This document shows positions 53,527-61,285 of a stretch of DNA of 64,000 nucleotides, in pieces (position 1 is the stretch's first letter; the number at the start of each line of letters is the position of its first letter). The translations under genes were made by a program, and so were the position numbers. The stretch is from the NCBI GenBank assembly GCA_963730585.1, contig CAVSSL010000008.1, positions 178,521-242,520 of the forward strand. Reading direction: 5' to 3'. The DNA is from Pedococcus_A sp963730585 (GTDB lineage Bacteria > Actinomycetota > Actinomycetes > Actinomycetales > Dermatophilaceae). The notes under the pieces are model-generated. The model had not been told where the DNA came from. It did not search any database and saw only the letters and a program-made list of their open reading frames with translations.

Positions 53527-55110
53527 TCAGCGCACCGGCACGCCAGCCCTCACCAGGCCGTAGGTGACGCCGTCGACGAGGGCCTGCCAGGAGGCCTCGA
53601 TGATGTTGCCGGCGACCCCGACGGTCTCCCACGAGGTCGAGCCGTCCGAGGTCTCGATGAGCACCCGGGTGACGGCGTCGGTGCCGTGGGCGGCGTCGAG
53701 GATGCGCACCCTGAAGTCGATCAGCTCCAGCTTGTCGAGCTCGGGGTAGGCCGGCGACAGGGCCTGGCGCAGCGCGTGGTCGAGGGCGTTGACGGGGCCG
53801 TTGCCCTCGCCGGTCGCGACGACCCGCTCCCCGCCGGCGACCACCTTGACCGTTGCCTCGGAGAGCGCGTTCTCGTCGCCGCGGGCGTCGGTGATGACGC
53901 GCCACGACTCGACGTCGAAGTACTCGTGCGCCTCGGCACCCTCCACCTCGCGACGCAGCAGGAGCTCGAAGGAGGCGTCGGCGGCGTCGAACGTGTAGCC
54001 ACGCAGCTCGAGGTCCTTGACCTTGGCGAGCACGCGGGTGAGCAGCTCGTCGTCGCCGGCGAGGTCGAAGCCGAGCTCGCGGCCCTTGAGCTCGATGCTC
54101 GCCCGGCCGGCCATGTCGGAGACGAGCATGCGCATGTCGTTGCCCACGCGGGTGGGGTCGGTGTGCTGGTAGAGGTCGGGGTCGACCTTGATGGCGCTGG
54201 CGTGCAGCCCGGCCTTGTGCGCGAACGCGCTGGCGCCGACGTAGGGCTGGCGGCTGTAGGGCGGGACGTTGGTGATCTCGCTGATGGCGTGCGCGATCCG
54301 CGTCGCCTCGCGCAGGCGCGGCTCCTCGACCAGGGCCAGCCCGCGCTTGATCTGCAGGTTGCTGACCACGGTCAGGAGGTCGGCGTTGCCGGTGCGCTCG
54401 CCGTAGCCGTTGATGGTGCCCTGCACGTGGGTGGCGCCGGCGTCCACGGCGGCCATCGAGTTGGCCACCGCGCAGCCGGTGTCGTTGTGGCAGTGGATGC
54501 CCAGCCGCGCCGAGGTGGCGTCGAGCACGTCGGCGACGACGTCGGCCACCTGGTTCGGCAGCATGCCGCCGTTGGTGTCGCAGAGGGCCACGACCTCCGC
54601 ACCCGCCTCCACCGCCGCCCGCACGGCCTCGAGCGCGTAGGCGCGGTCCGCGGCATACCCGTCGAAGAAGTGCTCGGCGTCGAGGAAGACGCGCCGCCCC
54701 TCTCCCCTCAGGAAGGAGACGGTGTCGCGGATCATCTCGAGGTTCTCGGCGAGGGTCGTGCGCAGCGCGCGCTCGACGTGGCCGGCGTGCGACTTGGCCA
54801 CCAGCGTCACGACGGAGGCGCCGGAGTCGACGAGGGCGCGCACGAGCGGGTCGTCAGCGGCCCGCCCGCCCGCGCGCCTCGTCGCCCCGAACGCGGCGAG
54901 GGCGGCGTTCTGGAGCCGCAGCTCCTGCTGGGCGCGGGCGAAGAACTCGGTGTCCTTCGGGTTGGCGCCGGGCCAGCCACCCTCGATGTAGCCGACCCCG
55001 AGCTCGTCGAGGTGCGCCGCGATGGCGAGCTTGTCGGACACGGAGAGGTTCAGGCCCTCCTGCTGCGCGCCGTCGCGCAGGGTGGTGTCGTAGACGTGCA
55101 GGTCGGTCAT
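53527..55110 (-). CDS. cimA: citramalate synthase
   Basis: 527 residues of the isopropylmalate/citramalate synthase family. HVYDTTLRDGAQQEGLNLSV holds the metal-binding Asp and catalytic Arg; SARLGIHCHNDTGCAVANSM and QGTINGYGERTGNADL follow; the C-terminal LeuA-like allosteric domain (TDAVTRVLIETSDGSTSWET) senses the end product. It condenses acetyl-CoA and pyruvate to (R)-citramalate, the threonine-independent route to isoleucine. ATG 55110 follows GAGGA. A leader peptide and attenuator-like structures lie upstream. Confidence 0.93.
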   Translation of the reverse strand: MTDLHVYDTTLRDGAQQEGLNLSVSDKLAIAAHLDELGVGYIEGGWPGANPKDTEFFARAQQELRLQNAALAAFGATRRAGGRAADDPLVRALVDSGASVVTLVAKSHAGHVERALRTTLAENLEMIRDTVSFLRGEGRRVFLDAEHFFDGYAADRAYALEAVRAAVEAGAEVVALCDTNGGMLPNQVADVVADVLDATSARLGIHCHNDTGCAVANSMAAVDAGATHVQGTINGYGERTGNADLLTVVSNLQIKRGLALVEEPRLREATRIAHAISEITNVPPYSRQPYVGASAFAHKAGLHASAIKVDPDLYQHTDPTRVGNDMRMLVSDMAGRASIELKGRELGFDLAGDDELLTRVLAKVKDLELRGYTFDAADASFELLLRREVEGAEAHEYFDVESWRVITDARGDENALSEATVKVVAGGERVVATGEGNGPVNALDHALRQALSPAYPELDKLELIDFRVRILDAAHGTDAVTRVLIETSDGSTSWETVGVAGNIIEASWQALVDGVTYGLVRAGVPVR

Positions 55111-55246
55111 CGCAGTGTCCTCAGGTGGTGCGGCAGGGATCGAGCTCGGTCTCGTCACGTCAGTCCCGGTGGTCATTGTCCCCTTGCCGCGCCCGCGTCC
55201 GACCTTTGGTGGTGGCCGGCCCCGCCTCGTCTCGTCGAGCTCCCCG

Positions 55247-55280
55247 ACAAAACAAAAGACCCCCCGGGTGTGGGAGGTCT
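55247..55280 (-). terminator. attenuator-type terminator in the cimA leader
   Basis: On the minus strand AGACCTCCC, a short loop, GGGGGGTCT and then TTTGTTTTG: a stem with a clear U-tract, 137 bases before the cimA ATG. It directly follows a perfect 10-bp hairpin and a small leader ORF, so it is placed to cut off cimA transcription. Confidence 0.8.
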
Positions 55281-55305
55281 GCGCGACGAGGAGTTCTCGT
55301 CGCGC
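55281..55305 (-). promoter_or_regulatory. perfect hairpin overlapping the leader stop codon
   Basis: GCGCGACGAG (55281-55290) and CTCGTCGCGC (55296-55305) form a 10-bp stem with a 5-base loop. The stem begins at the last base of the leader peptide TAG, so a ribosome resting at the stop would cover it and a ribosome stalled earlier would leave it free. It abuts the terminator stem. Confidence 0.75.
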
Positions 55306-55349
55306 TAGTCGATAATCACCGTGGCGATAGCCAGCTGCCAGGACGTCAC
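55305..55349 (-). CDS. putative branched-chain amino acid leader peptide of cimA
   Basis: 14 codons from GTG 55349 to TAG: M-T-S-W-Q-L-A-I-A-T-V-I-I-D. Five of 14 residues are Leu, Ile or Val, with a V-I-I run right before the hairpin. Position (195 bases before cimA), composition and the hairpin-terminator pair downstream are what a ribosome-mediated attenuator for an isoleucine gene would show. No clear Shine-Dalgarno is present; a leaderless message is possible. Confidence 0.7.
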   Translation of the reverse strand: MTSWQLAIATVIID

Positions 55350-55491
55350 GAGATGAATGTCGCACACCCGTCCGGTGCGCGGAACCCCGGTCCGCCATCT
55401 GGTCACACCGCCGCTCGACGTCTCCGGTGCTCGGTTCTTGCATTGAGCATCGATGATGCAGCAGCACGTCGAGGAAGCGAACACCCCAGCC

Positions 55492-56439
55492 CTACGCCGA
55501 TGCCACTTTCCGGCCGCGGGCCCTCACCATCGCCTCACGAATCCACTGGGCGACCTTCTCAGGACGGTCGAGGTCAGTCCAGGTGAGCCGCACGACCTCG
55601 TAGCCGAGTGCACGCAGGCGGTCCTCGCGGCGCTTCTCCCTGATGAGCGCCTCTCGCCCGTCCGCCCCCTCGTACTTCACCAGCCCGTCGAACTCGATGA
55701 CCACGCGTTCGCCGACCAAGAAGTCCACTCTGCCGACGAAACCGGAGGCGTCGCGGATGTTGACCTGCGATCGGAAGCTCAGGTCGAGCCCACTCAGCAG
55801 CAACCGCGTCAGGCTCTCCCCCGGCGACTCGGCCGCCGAGTCCACCAGTGCTCGGAGCCGCTCCACCGTGGTCGTCGAGCGCACACCGAGACTGAGCCGC
55901 TCCGCTGCCTCCGCGAGCTTGTCATCGCTGACGAGTCCATCGTGGAGTGCGGCGTCAGCCGCGACGACCGCGGCTTTGAGCCCATGACGCACCGCGGTCT
56001 GCACGAGCGCCGTCTCGGTCGAGACGCACCGCGAGCCCCCGACAACCAGGCACGGCTCCCGGTCCGGCAGCAGGTGCGTCGCGAGCCCACTCCGGCGGAA
56101 CGGTCGCTTGATGTCGGCGCAGACATCGAACCTGGCCAGGTCCACACCGACCAGCGGCAGGTCGGAGACGGCCAGCGCCGCATGGTGGGAGAGCCAGGTC
56201 TGCCGCGGCCGGGTCAGCAGGATGGCACGAGCCGAGCGCGCGTAGCGTTCCTCCTCCTTCAAACCCTCCAGCACCGAGGCGAGCAGGTATGCCCCCTGTC
56301 GGACTCTCACCAGCTCGCCAGACCGAGCCAGGCGACTCAGCAGGAGGTCGTCCACTCCGAGCGCGTGCGCCTGCGCGGTCGAGAAGGCACCGTGTTGGGC
56401 AAGGGCGAGGTTGACCAGTGCCAGTTCCAGGGTGCGCAT
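55492..56439 (-). CDS. AbiEi-type N-terminal domain with DUF559 nuclease-like C-terminus
   Basis: 315 residues. Residues about 1-90 resemble the AbiEi antitoxin winged helix (AFSTAQAHALGVDDLLLSRL, RVRQGAYLL). The C-terminal about 110 residues are a DUF559/Vsr-like PD-(D/E)XK domain: ESLTRLLLSGLDLSFRSQVN, FVGRVDFLVGERVVIEFDG and EDRLRALGYEVVRLTWTDL. Such fusions are abundant, scattered accessory genes of actinobacteria with unproven roles, perhaps defence. No AbiEii toxin gene is adjacent. It interrupts the branched-chain amino acid genes cimA and ilvE and is less GC-biased than they are. Confidence 0.8.
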   Translation of the reverse strand: MRTLELALVNLALAQHGAFSTAQAHALGVDDLLLSRLARSGELVRVRQGAYLLASVLEGLKEEERYARSARAILLTRPRQTWLSHHAALAVSDLPLVGVDLARFDVCADIKRPFRRSGLATHLLPDREPCLVVGGSRCVSTETALVQTAVRHGLKAAVVAADAALHDGLVSDDKLAEAAERLSLGVRSTTTVERLRALVDSAAESPGESLTRLLLSGLDLSFRSQVNIRDASGFVGRVDFLVGERVVIEFDGLVKYEGADGREALIREKRREDRLRALGYEVVRLTWTDLDRPEKVAQWIREAMVRARGRKVASA

Positions 56440-56622
56440 GACGCGACCCTGACCGGACCACGAGACGCCGGCATACCCCTCAGGCCACCGTTGTGGATGA
56501 CGTGAGGCGCTGGGCAGGTCTGTGGAGAGCCCGACGTTGTTCGCTTCCTGCGTCAGCGACTGAACGTGCAGCGTCTAACGACAGAACCGAACACTCCAGC
56601 TGGCGCGGGGGCCGTAGACGGG

Positions 56623-57750
56623 TCAGACGAGGCGGTGCATCCAGCCGTGGGTGTCCTCGGCGCGGCCGTACTGGATGTCGAGCAGGGCCGAGCGGATCCG
56701 CTCCGTCACCGAGCCCACCTCGTTGCCGTTGATGACGACCTCCCCGCCGTCCCACGCGAGCCGGCCCGACCGGGGTGATGACCGCGGCGGTGCCGCAGGC
56801 GAAGACCTCGGCGATGTCACCGGAGGCGGCACCCTCGCGCCACTCGTCGATCGAGATGCGGCGCTCGGTGACGTCGTGGCCGAGCTCCTTGGCCAGCTCG
56901 ACGATCGAGTCGCGGGTGATGCCCTCGAGGATGGTGCCGGTCAGCTCGGGCGTGACGATGCTGCCGTCCTCTGTGCACGAAGAACAGGTTCATGCCGCCG
57001 AGCTCCTCGACCCACTTGTGCTCGAGGCCGTCGAGGAAGACGACCTGGTCGCACTGGTGCTCGGAGGCCTCGACCTGGGCGACCAGGCTGGCGGCGTAGT
57101 TGCCGCCGCACTTGGCCGCACCGGTGCCGCCGGGAGCCGCGCGGACGTACTCGCCGGAGACCCAGATGCTGCACCGGCTTGAGCGCCGCCGCTGAAGTAG
57201 GGGCCGGCCGGGGAGGCGATGACGACTGTAGGTGACCTTGGCGGCGGGTCGCACGCCGAGGAACGCCTCGGTGGCGAACATGAACGGGCGCAGGTAGAGG
57301 CTGGCCTCGCCGTGCTCGGTGCCGGCACCCACGCCTGGTCGACCTCGACCAGCGCGCCGCAGCGACTCGAGGAAGGCCGCGGCCGGCAGCTCGGGCAGGG
57401 CCAGCCGGCGGGCGCTGCGCGGCGAACCGCGCCGGCGTTCGTCGTCGGGCCGGAACGTCCAGATCGACCCGTCGGCGTGCCGGTAGGCCTTCATGCCCTC
57501 GAAGATCTCCTGCGCGTAGTGCAGGACGGCCGCGGCCGGCTCGAGCGTGAGGGGGCCGTACGCCGTGACGCGGGCGTCGTGCCAGCCCTCGCCCCGCGTC
57601 CACGTGGCCAGCGACCATGTGGTCGGTGAAGATCTTGCCGAAGCCGGGGTTGGCCAGCACCGCCTCCCGCTGCTCGTCGGGCAGCGGGTCCGTGCGCCGC
57701 TCGACCGCGAACTCGAGCGTGGGCTCGGACAGTGCCGGGGCCTCGGTCAT
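56623..57750 (-). pseudogene. ilvE: branched-chain amino acid aminotransferase, many frameshifts
   Basis: Start ATG 57750 with GGAGG; MTEAPALSEPTLEFAVERRT and GFGKIFTDHMV are in one frame. ILVE-type blocks then alternate between frames: TRGEGWHDARVTAYGPLTLE, AQEIFEGMKAYRHADGSIWT, EASLYLRPFMFATEAFLGVR, SGEYVRAAPGGTGAAKCGGN (PLP Lys), EELGGMNLFFV and RIRSALLDIQYGRAEDTHGW. At least seven single-base shifts in 1.1 kb, with intact conserved protein between them, point to sequencing error. The enzyme makes Leu, Ile and Val from their keto acids. Confidence 0.88.
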
Positions 57751-57843
57751 CAGTGCCTCCAAACATCTCGCATGACTCAGCTGGGCTCGCGCTGGACTCA
57801 GCGTCGGGCCTTGCCTGCAGGCTACCGCTGCGGTCCGCGCCAC

Positions 57844-57893
57844 CGGGTCGGGGTATGAGCGCGCGTCACTGCGCCCGCAGATACCCCGACCCG
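57844..57893 (-). repeat. 13-bp inverted repeat CGGGTCGGGGTAT
   Basis: Perfect arms 57844-57856 and 57881-57893 around a 24-base loop rich in GCGC words, 34 bases past the leuB stop. Related to the element at 21168-21214. Probably a terminator or dispersed repeat. Confidence 0.65.
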
Positions 57894-57926
57894 CCGGAAC
57901 AGGCGTGGTCGGCGGCGAGGGACTGC

Positions 57927-58994
57927 CTACAGGCGGCCGGCGATCGCGTCGCCGATCTCGGTGGTGCTGCGCGCCGCGGTGCCGCGCTCGGCGAGGTCGG
58001 CGGCCACCGCCTGCTCCACGCGGTGGGCCTCCTCGACCCGGCCGAGGTGCTCGAGCAGCATCGAGACCGACAGGATCGTCGCGGTCGGGTCGGCCTTGCC
58101 CTGGCCGGCGATGTCGGGCGCCGACCCGTGGACCGGCTCGAACATGCTCGGGCTGGTGCGCTCGGGGTTGATGTTGCCGCTGGCGGCCAGGCCGATGCCC
58201 CCGGCGATGGCGGCTGCGATGTCGGTGATGATGTCGCCGAAGAGGTTGTCGGTGACGATCACGTCGAATCGGCCCGGGTCGGTCGTCAGGAAGATCGTCG
58301 CGGCGTCGACGTGCAGGTAGTCGGTGCTGACCTGCGGGAACTCGGCGCCGACCTCCTCGACGGTGCGGCGCCACAGGTGACCGGCATGGGTCAGCACGTT
58401 GTGCTTGTGCACCAGCGTCAGGTGCTGGCGCTCACGCGCTGCCGCCCGGGTGAACGCGTCGCGGACGACCCGCTCCACGCCGAACCGGGTGTTGACGCTG
58501 ACCTCGGTGGCGATCTCGTGCGGGGTGCCGACGCGCAGCCCACCGCCGTTGCCGACGTACGGTCCCTCGGTGCCCTCGCGGACGACCACGAAGTCGATGC
58601 CGTTCGGGGCGACCCGGTCGACCGCCAGCGGGCTGGTCGCGCCCGCGTAGAGCCGGGCCGGGCGCAGGTTGACGTAGTGGTCGAGGGCGAACCGCAGAGG
58701 CAGCAGCACGCCCCGCTCGAGGACACCGCTGGGCACGGTCGGGTCGCCGATGGCACCGAGCAGGATCGCGTCGTGCCCGCGCAGCTCCTCGAGCACCGAG
58801 TCCGGGAGGGTCTCACCGGTGGCGTGCCAGCGCCGGGCGCCGAGGTCGTACTCCGTGGTGCTCACCTTCGGGCCGGCCGCACCCGTCGCCGCCGACAGCA
58901 CCTTGAGACCTTCGACGACCACCTCGGGGCCGATGCCGTCGCCGCCGATGACGGCGATGTTCAGGGAGTCTGCTTTCGGGGCGTCGGTGACCAT
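57927..58994 (-). CDS. leuB: 3-isopropylmalate dehydrogenase
   Basis: 355 residues, intact. IAVIGGDGIGPEVVVEGLKV begins the protein; substrate-binding Arg in RFALDHYVNLRPARL; metal and NAD sites in VTDNLFGDIITDIAAAIAGG and GSAPDIAGQGKADPTATILS. It oxidises 3-isopropylmalate in leucine synthesis. TAGGGT lies six bases before ATG 58994, a leaderless start. A 16-base site shared with the leuC/ndgR region lies just upstream of the promoter, so NdgR control is likely. Confidence 0.96.
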   Translation of the reverse strand: MVTDAPKADSLNIAVIGGDGIGPEVVVEGLKVLSAATGAAGPKVSTTEYDLGARRWHATGETLPDSVLEELRGHDAILLGAIGDPTVPSGVLERGVLLPLRFALDHYVNLRPARLYAGATSPLAVDRVAPNGIDFVVVREGTEGPYVGNGGGLRVGTPHEIATEVSVNTRFGVERVVRDAFTRAAARERQHLTLVHKHNVLTHAGHLWRRTVEEVGAEFPQVSTDYLHVDAATIFLTTDPGRFDVIVTDNLFGDIITDIAAAIAGGIGLAASGNINPERTSPSMFEPVHGSAPDIAGQGKADPTATILSVSMLLEHLGRVEEAHRVEQAVAADLAERGTAARSTTEIGDAIAGRL

Positions 58995-59023
58995 GGATCC
59001 ACCCTAGAGACGGTCTTGACATC

Positions 59024-59039
59024 TGATATCGATGTCTCA
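59024..59039 (-). promoter_or_regulatory. candidate NdgR box upstream of leuB
   Basis: Minus strand TGAGACATCGATATCA, which differs at two of 16 positions from TGAGACGTCAATATCA in the leuC/ndgR intergenic region. It ends 30 bases before the leuB start, upstream of the TAGGGT -10 box. Confidence 0.65.
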
Positions 59040-59043
59040 CATG

Positions 59044-59081
59044 ACGAACGGCCCCGCGGCATCTGCCGTGGGGCCGTTCGT
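59044..59081 (-). terminator. terminator upstream of leuB
   Basis: ACGAACGGCCCC (59044-59055) pairs exactly with GGGGCCGTTCGT (59070-59081), with inner GGC/GCC. It follows the small ORF at 59097-59177 by about 16 bases and precedes the leuB promoter. Confidence 0.8.
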
Positions 59082-59096
59082 CGGTCGTGGGCGACC

Positions 59097-59177
59097 TCAG
59101 TCGTCGGTGTGTCCCTGCTCGCGCAGGTCCATCGACTCCTGCAGTGCCTGGCGTGCCTTCTTGGCCTCTTCGCTCAT
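59097..59177 (-). CDS. small ORF of 26 codons, unknown function
   Basis: Reads MSEEAKKARQALQESMDLRE then QGHTDD, a short amphipathic helix with an acidic end. It has AAAGGA about 10 bases before the ATG, uses GC-rich third positions, and is followed after 15 bases by a strong terminator, as a real gene would be. I know no family. It lies upstream of leuB on the same strand but in a separate transcript by the terminator. Confidence 0.5.
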   Translation of the reverse strand: MSEEAKKARQALQESMDLREQGHTDD

Positions 59178-59294
59178 CTCAATCAGTCCTTTGCGCATTT
59201 CCCCTGTGTCGCAAGGGAAGTCAGTGGGTTTTGGAGTTCTGCGGGGGCTTGGCCCTGATGCGGGCGGCCCTGCCAGCCGTGCAACGCGGGATCT

Positions 59295-59331
59295 CCGCGG
59301 CGAGGGGGCTGGCTACCGGAACTCGCCGCGG
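59295..59331 (-). promoter_or_regulatory. hairpin overlapping the end of the second leader peptide
   Basis: CCGCGGCGAG (59295-59304) pairs exactly with CTCGCCGCGG (59322-59331) around a 17-base loop. One arm lies within the last codons of the candidate leader peptide and its stop is in the loop. Confidence 0.5.
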
Positions 59332-59360
59332 CGGTGAATGAGTACGACCTGCCGCGTCAT
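59313..59360 (-). CDS. possible second leader peptide upstream of leuB
   Basis: 15 codons: M-T-R-Q-V-V-L-I-H-R-R-G-E-F-R. The V-V-L-I run and overlapping hairpin resemble an amino-acid leader. TAACCT lies seven bases before the ATG (leaderless). It is 320 bases from leuB with a small ORF between, so a link to leuB is uncertain. Confidence 0.4.
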   Translation of the reverse strand: MTRQVVLIHRRGEFR

Positions 59361-59411
59361 GTCCTTCAGGTTACGAGGACGTCCAACTATCCGATACCGC
59401 CTTCCCACACA

Positions 59412-59429
59412 GTGAGACGCGGGTCTCAC
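59412..59429. promoter_or_regulatory. palindrome GTGAGAC-GCGG-GTCTCAC
   Basis: Perfect 7-base arms with a 4-base spacer. The half-site TGAGAC/GTCTCA is the same as in the leuC/ndgR operator, in the opposite arrangement. It lies about 50 bases upstream of the candidate leader peptide. Confidence 0.5.
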
Positions 59430-59486
59430 GCCACGACTCCCCTGCCGAGGGGGCTCACGACTGCCTGCCGAGGGGGTCCAAGACAG

Positions 59487-59525
59487 CGGTATGCCGCGTG
59501 CGCAGGGTGCGCACGCGGCATACCG
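59487..59525. repeat. perfect 17-bp palindrome on CGGTATGCCGCGTGCGC
   Basis: Arms 59487-59503 and 59509-59525 are exact reverse complements around AGGGT, 30 bases past the serA stop. It is the longest of the GTATGCC palindromes in the window and may serve as the serA terminator. Confidence 0.8.
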
Positions 59526-59555
59526 GAGGTGGGTGGCCGGCCGAGCCGGCGGTGG

Positions 59556-61145
59556 TCAGCCGTCGAGGTCGACGACGCGGACCTCGGCCTCGATCTCGCC
59601 CGCGATGGCGTTGACGACGTCGCTGGGGATCGCGCTGTCGACGGTGAGCGCGACCAGCGCGCGGCCTCCCTTGGCGTCGCGGGCGACCTGCATGCCGCCG
59701 ATGTTGACGTCAGCCTCGCCGAGCAGGCGGCCCACCGCGCCCACGATGCCCGGGCGGTCGCGGTAGGTGAAGAAGGCCATGTGCTCCGACAGCGGGACCT
59801 CGAGGTCGAAGCCGTTGATGCCGACGATCTTCTCGACCATGCGGGGGCCGGTGAGGGTGCCCGAGACGCTCACGACGGAGCCGTCGGCCAGGGTGCCGCG
59901 CAGCGTGGTGACGTTGCGGTAGTCGTGCGAGGCAGGGTCGGTGAGCAGGCGGGCCTGCACGCCGCGCTGCTCGGCCAGCAGCGGGGCGTTGACGTAGGTG
60001 ACCGGGTCCTCGGTGAGGTCGGTGAACAGGCCCTTGAGGGCCGAGAGTTTCCAGACGCTGACGTCGTGCTCGGTGATCTCACCGTGCACGTCGACGTCGA
60101 GCTGCACCGGCACGGCACCGGCCACGGCGGTGAAGATGCGGCCGAGCTTCTCGACCAGGGCGATGCCGGGGCGCACCTCCTCGGCGATGACGCCGCCGGA
60201 GACGTTGACCGCGTCGGGGACGAGGTCGCCGCCCAGGGCGAGGCGCACGGACCTGGCGACCGCGACGCCGGCCTTCTCCTGCGCCTCGTCGGTCGAGGCG
60301 CCGAGGTGCGGCGTCACGACGACCGACTCGAAGTCGAACAGCGGGCTCGCGGTGGTCGGCTCCTTGGCGAACACGTCGATGCCGGCGCCGGCCAGCGGCC
60401 CTCGCGCAGCGCCTCGGCGAGCGCCTCCTCGTCGACGATGCCACCGCGCGCGGCGTTGATGAGCGGACGGTCGGCTTGACCGGGGCCAGCGCCTCCGTGC
60501 CGATGAGCCCGATGGTCTCCGCGGTCTTGGGCAGGTGCACGGTGATGAAGTCGCTCTCGGCGAGCAGCTCGTCGAGGGTCACCAGCTGCACCCCGAGCTG
60601 CGCCGCGCGCTCCGGCCGTGGACTAGGGGTCGTAGGCCGACCACCTTCATCCGAAGGCCGCGAGCGCGCTCGGCGACCAGATGCGCCGATGCGGCCGAAC
60701 CCGACCACGCCGAGCGTCTTGTCGAGCAGCTCGACCCCGGCGAACTTGCTGCGCTTCCACTCGCCGGCCTTGAGCGCGGCGATGGCCTGGGGCGATGTCG
60801 CGGGCCGGCGCGAGCAGCAGCGCGACCGCGAGCTCGGCGGCCGACGTGATGTTGGACGGTCGGCGCGTTGACGACCATGACCCCGCCTGGGTGGCGGCCG
60901 GGACGTCCACGTTGTCCAGGCCGACCCCGGCGCGGGCGATCACCTTGAGGTTCTCGGCCGCGGCGAGGACCTCGGCGTCCATCTTCGTGGCGCTCCGCAC
61001 GAGCAACGCGTCGACGTCGGCGACCGACGCGAGCAGCTCGTCGCGGTCCGCACCGTCGGCGAGCTGCGGATCTCGAAGTCGGGACCGAGCGCGTCGATGG
61101 TGGCGGGCGGAGCTCCTCGGCGATCAGCACGATAGGCTTGGTCAC
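59556..61145 (-). pseudogene. serA: D-3-phosphoglycerate dehydrogenase, frameshifted in its N-terminal half
   Basis: ATG 61145 (TKPIVLIAEEL) follows GAAGGA. The C-terminal 270 residues are intact in one frame: VVVTPHLGASTDEAQEKAGV, the intervening domain, and the ACT domain HMAFFTYRDRPGIVGAVGRL. Between 60370 and 61145 SerA blocks (VRSATKMDAEVLAAAENLKV, IARAGVGLDNVDVPAATQAG, NITSAAELAVALLLAPARDI) occur in different frames, needing about six single-base corrections. 530 codons in total, normal for the long actinobacterial SerA. It starts serine synthesis from 3-phosphoglycerate. Confidence 0.88.
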
Positions 61146-61285
61146 GTGTCAGTCCTTCGTCGGTGGAGTCACGGGGAGGGCGGCGGCCCCCGACCCGTCA
61201 CCAGGTGCGCGGCACGACGCCGACGCACCCGCGGGGACGGGTGGGCGGGGCACCGCGCTGTGCCTCGGTCAGCATACGACCGCGC

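Larger units (their letters stand above)
59178..59555. other. 378-bp stretch between small ORF and serA
   Basis: No standard gene. It holds a possible leader peptide with hairpin (59295-59360), the GTGAGAC palindrome (59412-59429) and a long GTATGCC palindrome (59487-59525). About 120 bases next to the small ORF show only ordinary GC-rich sequence. Confidence 0.55.

Noticed and set aside
55111..55467. N-terminal extension of cimA through the leader region
   Set aside because: Conserved sequence begins at ATG 55110 after GAGGA; upstream contains a terminator and hairpin.
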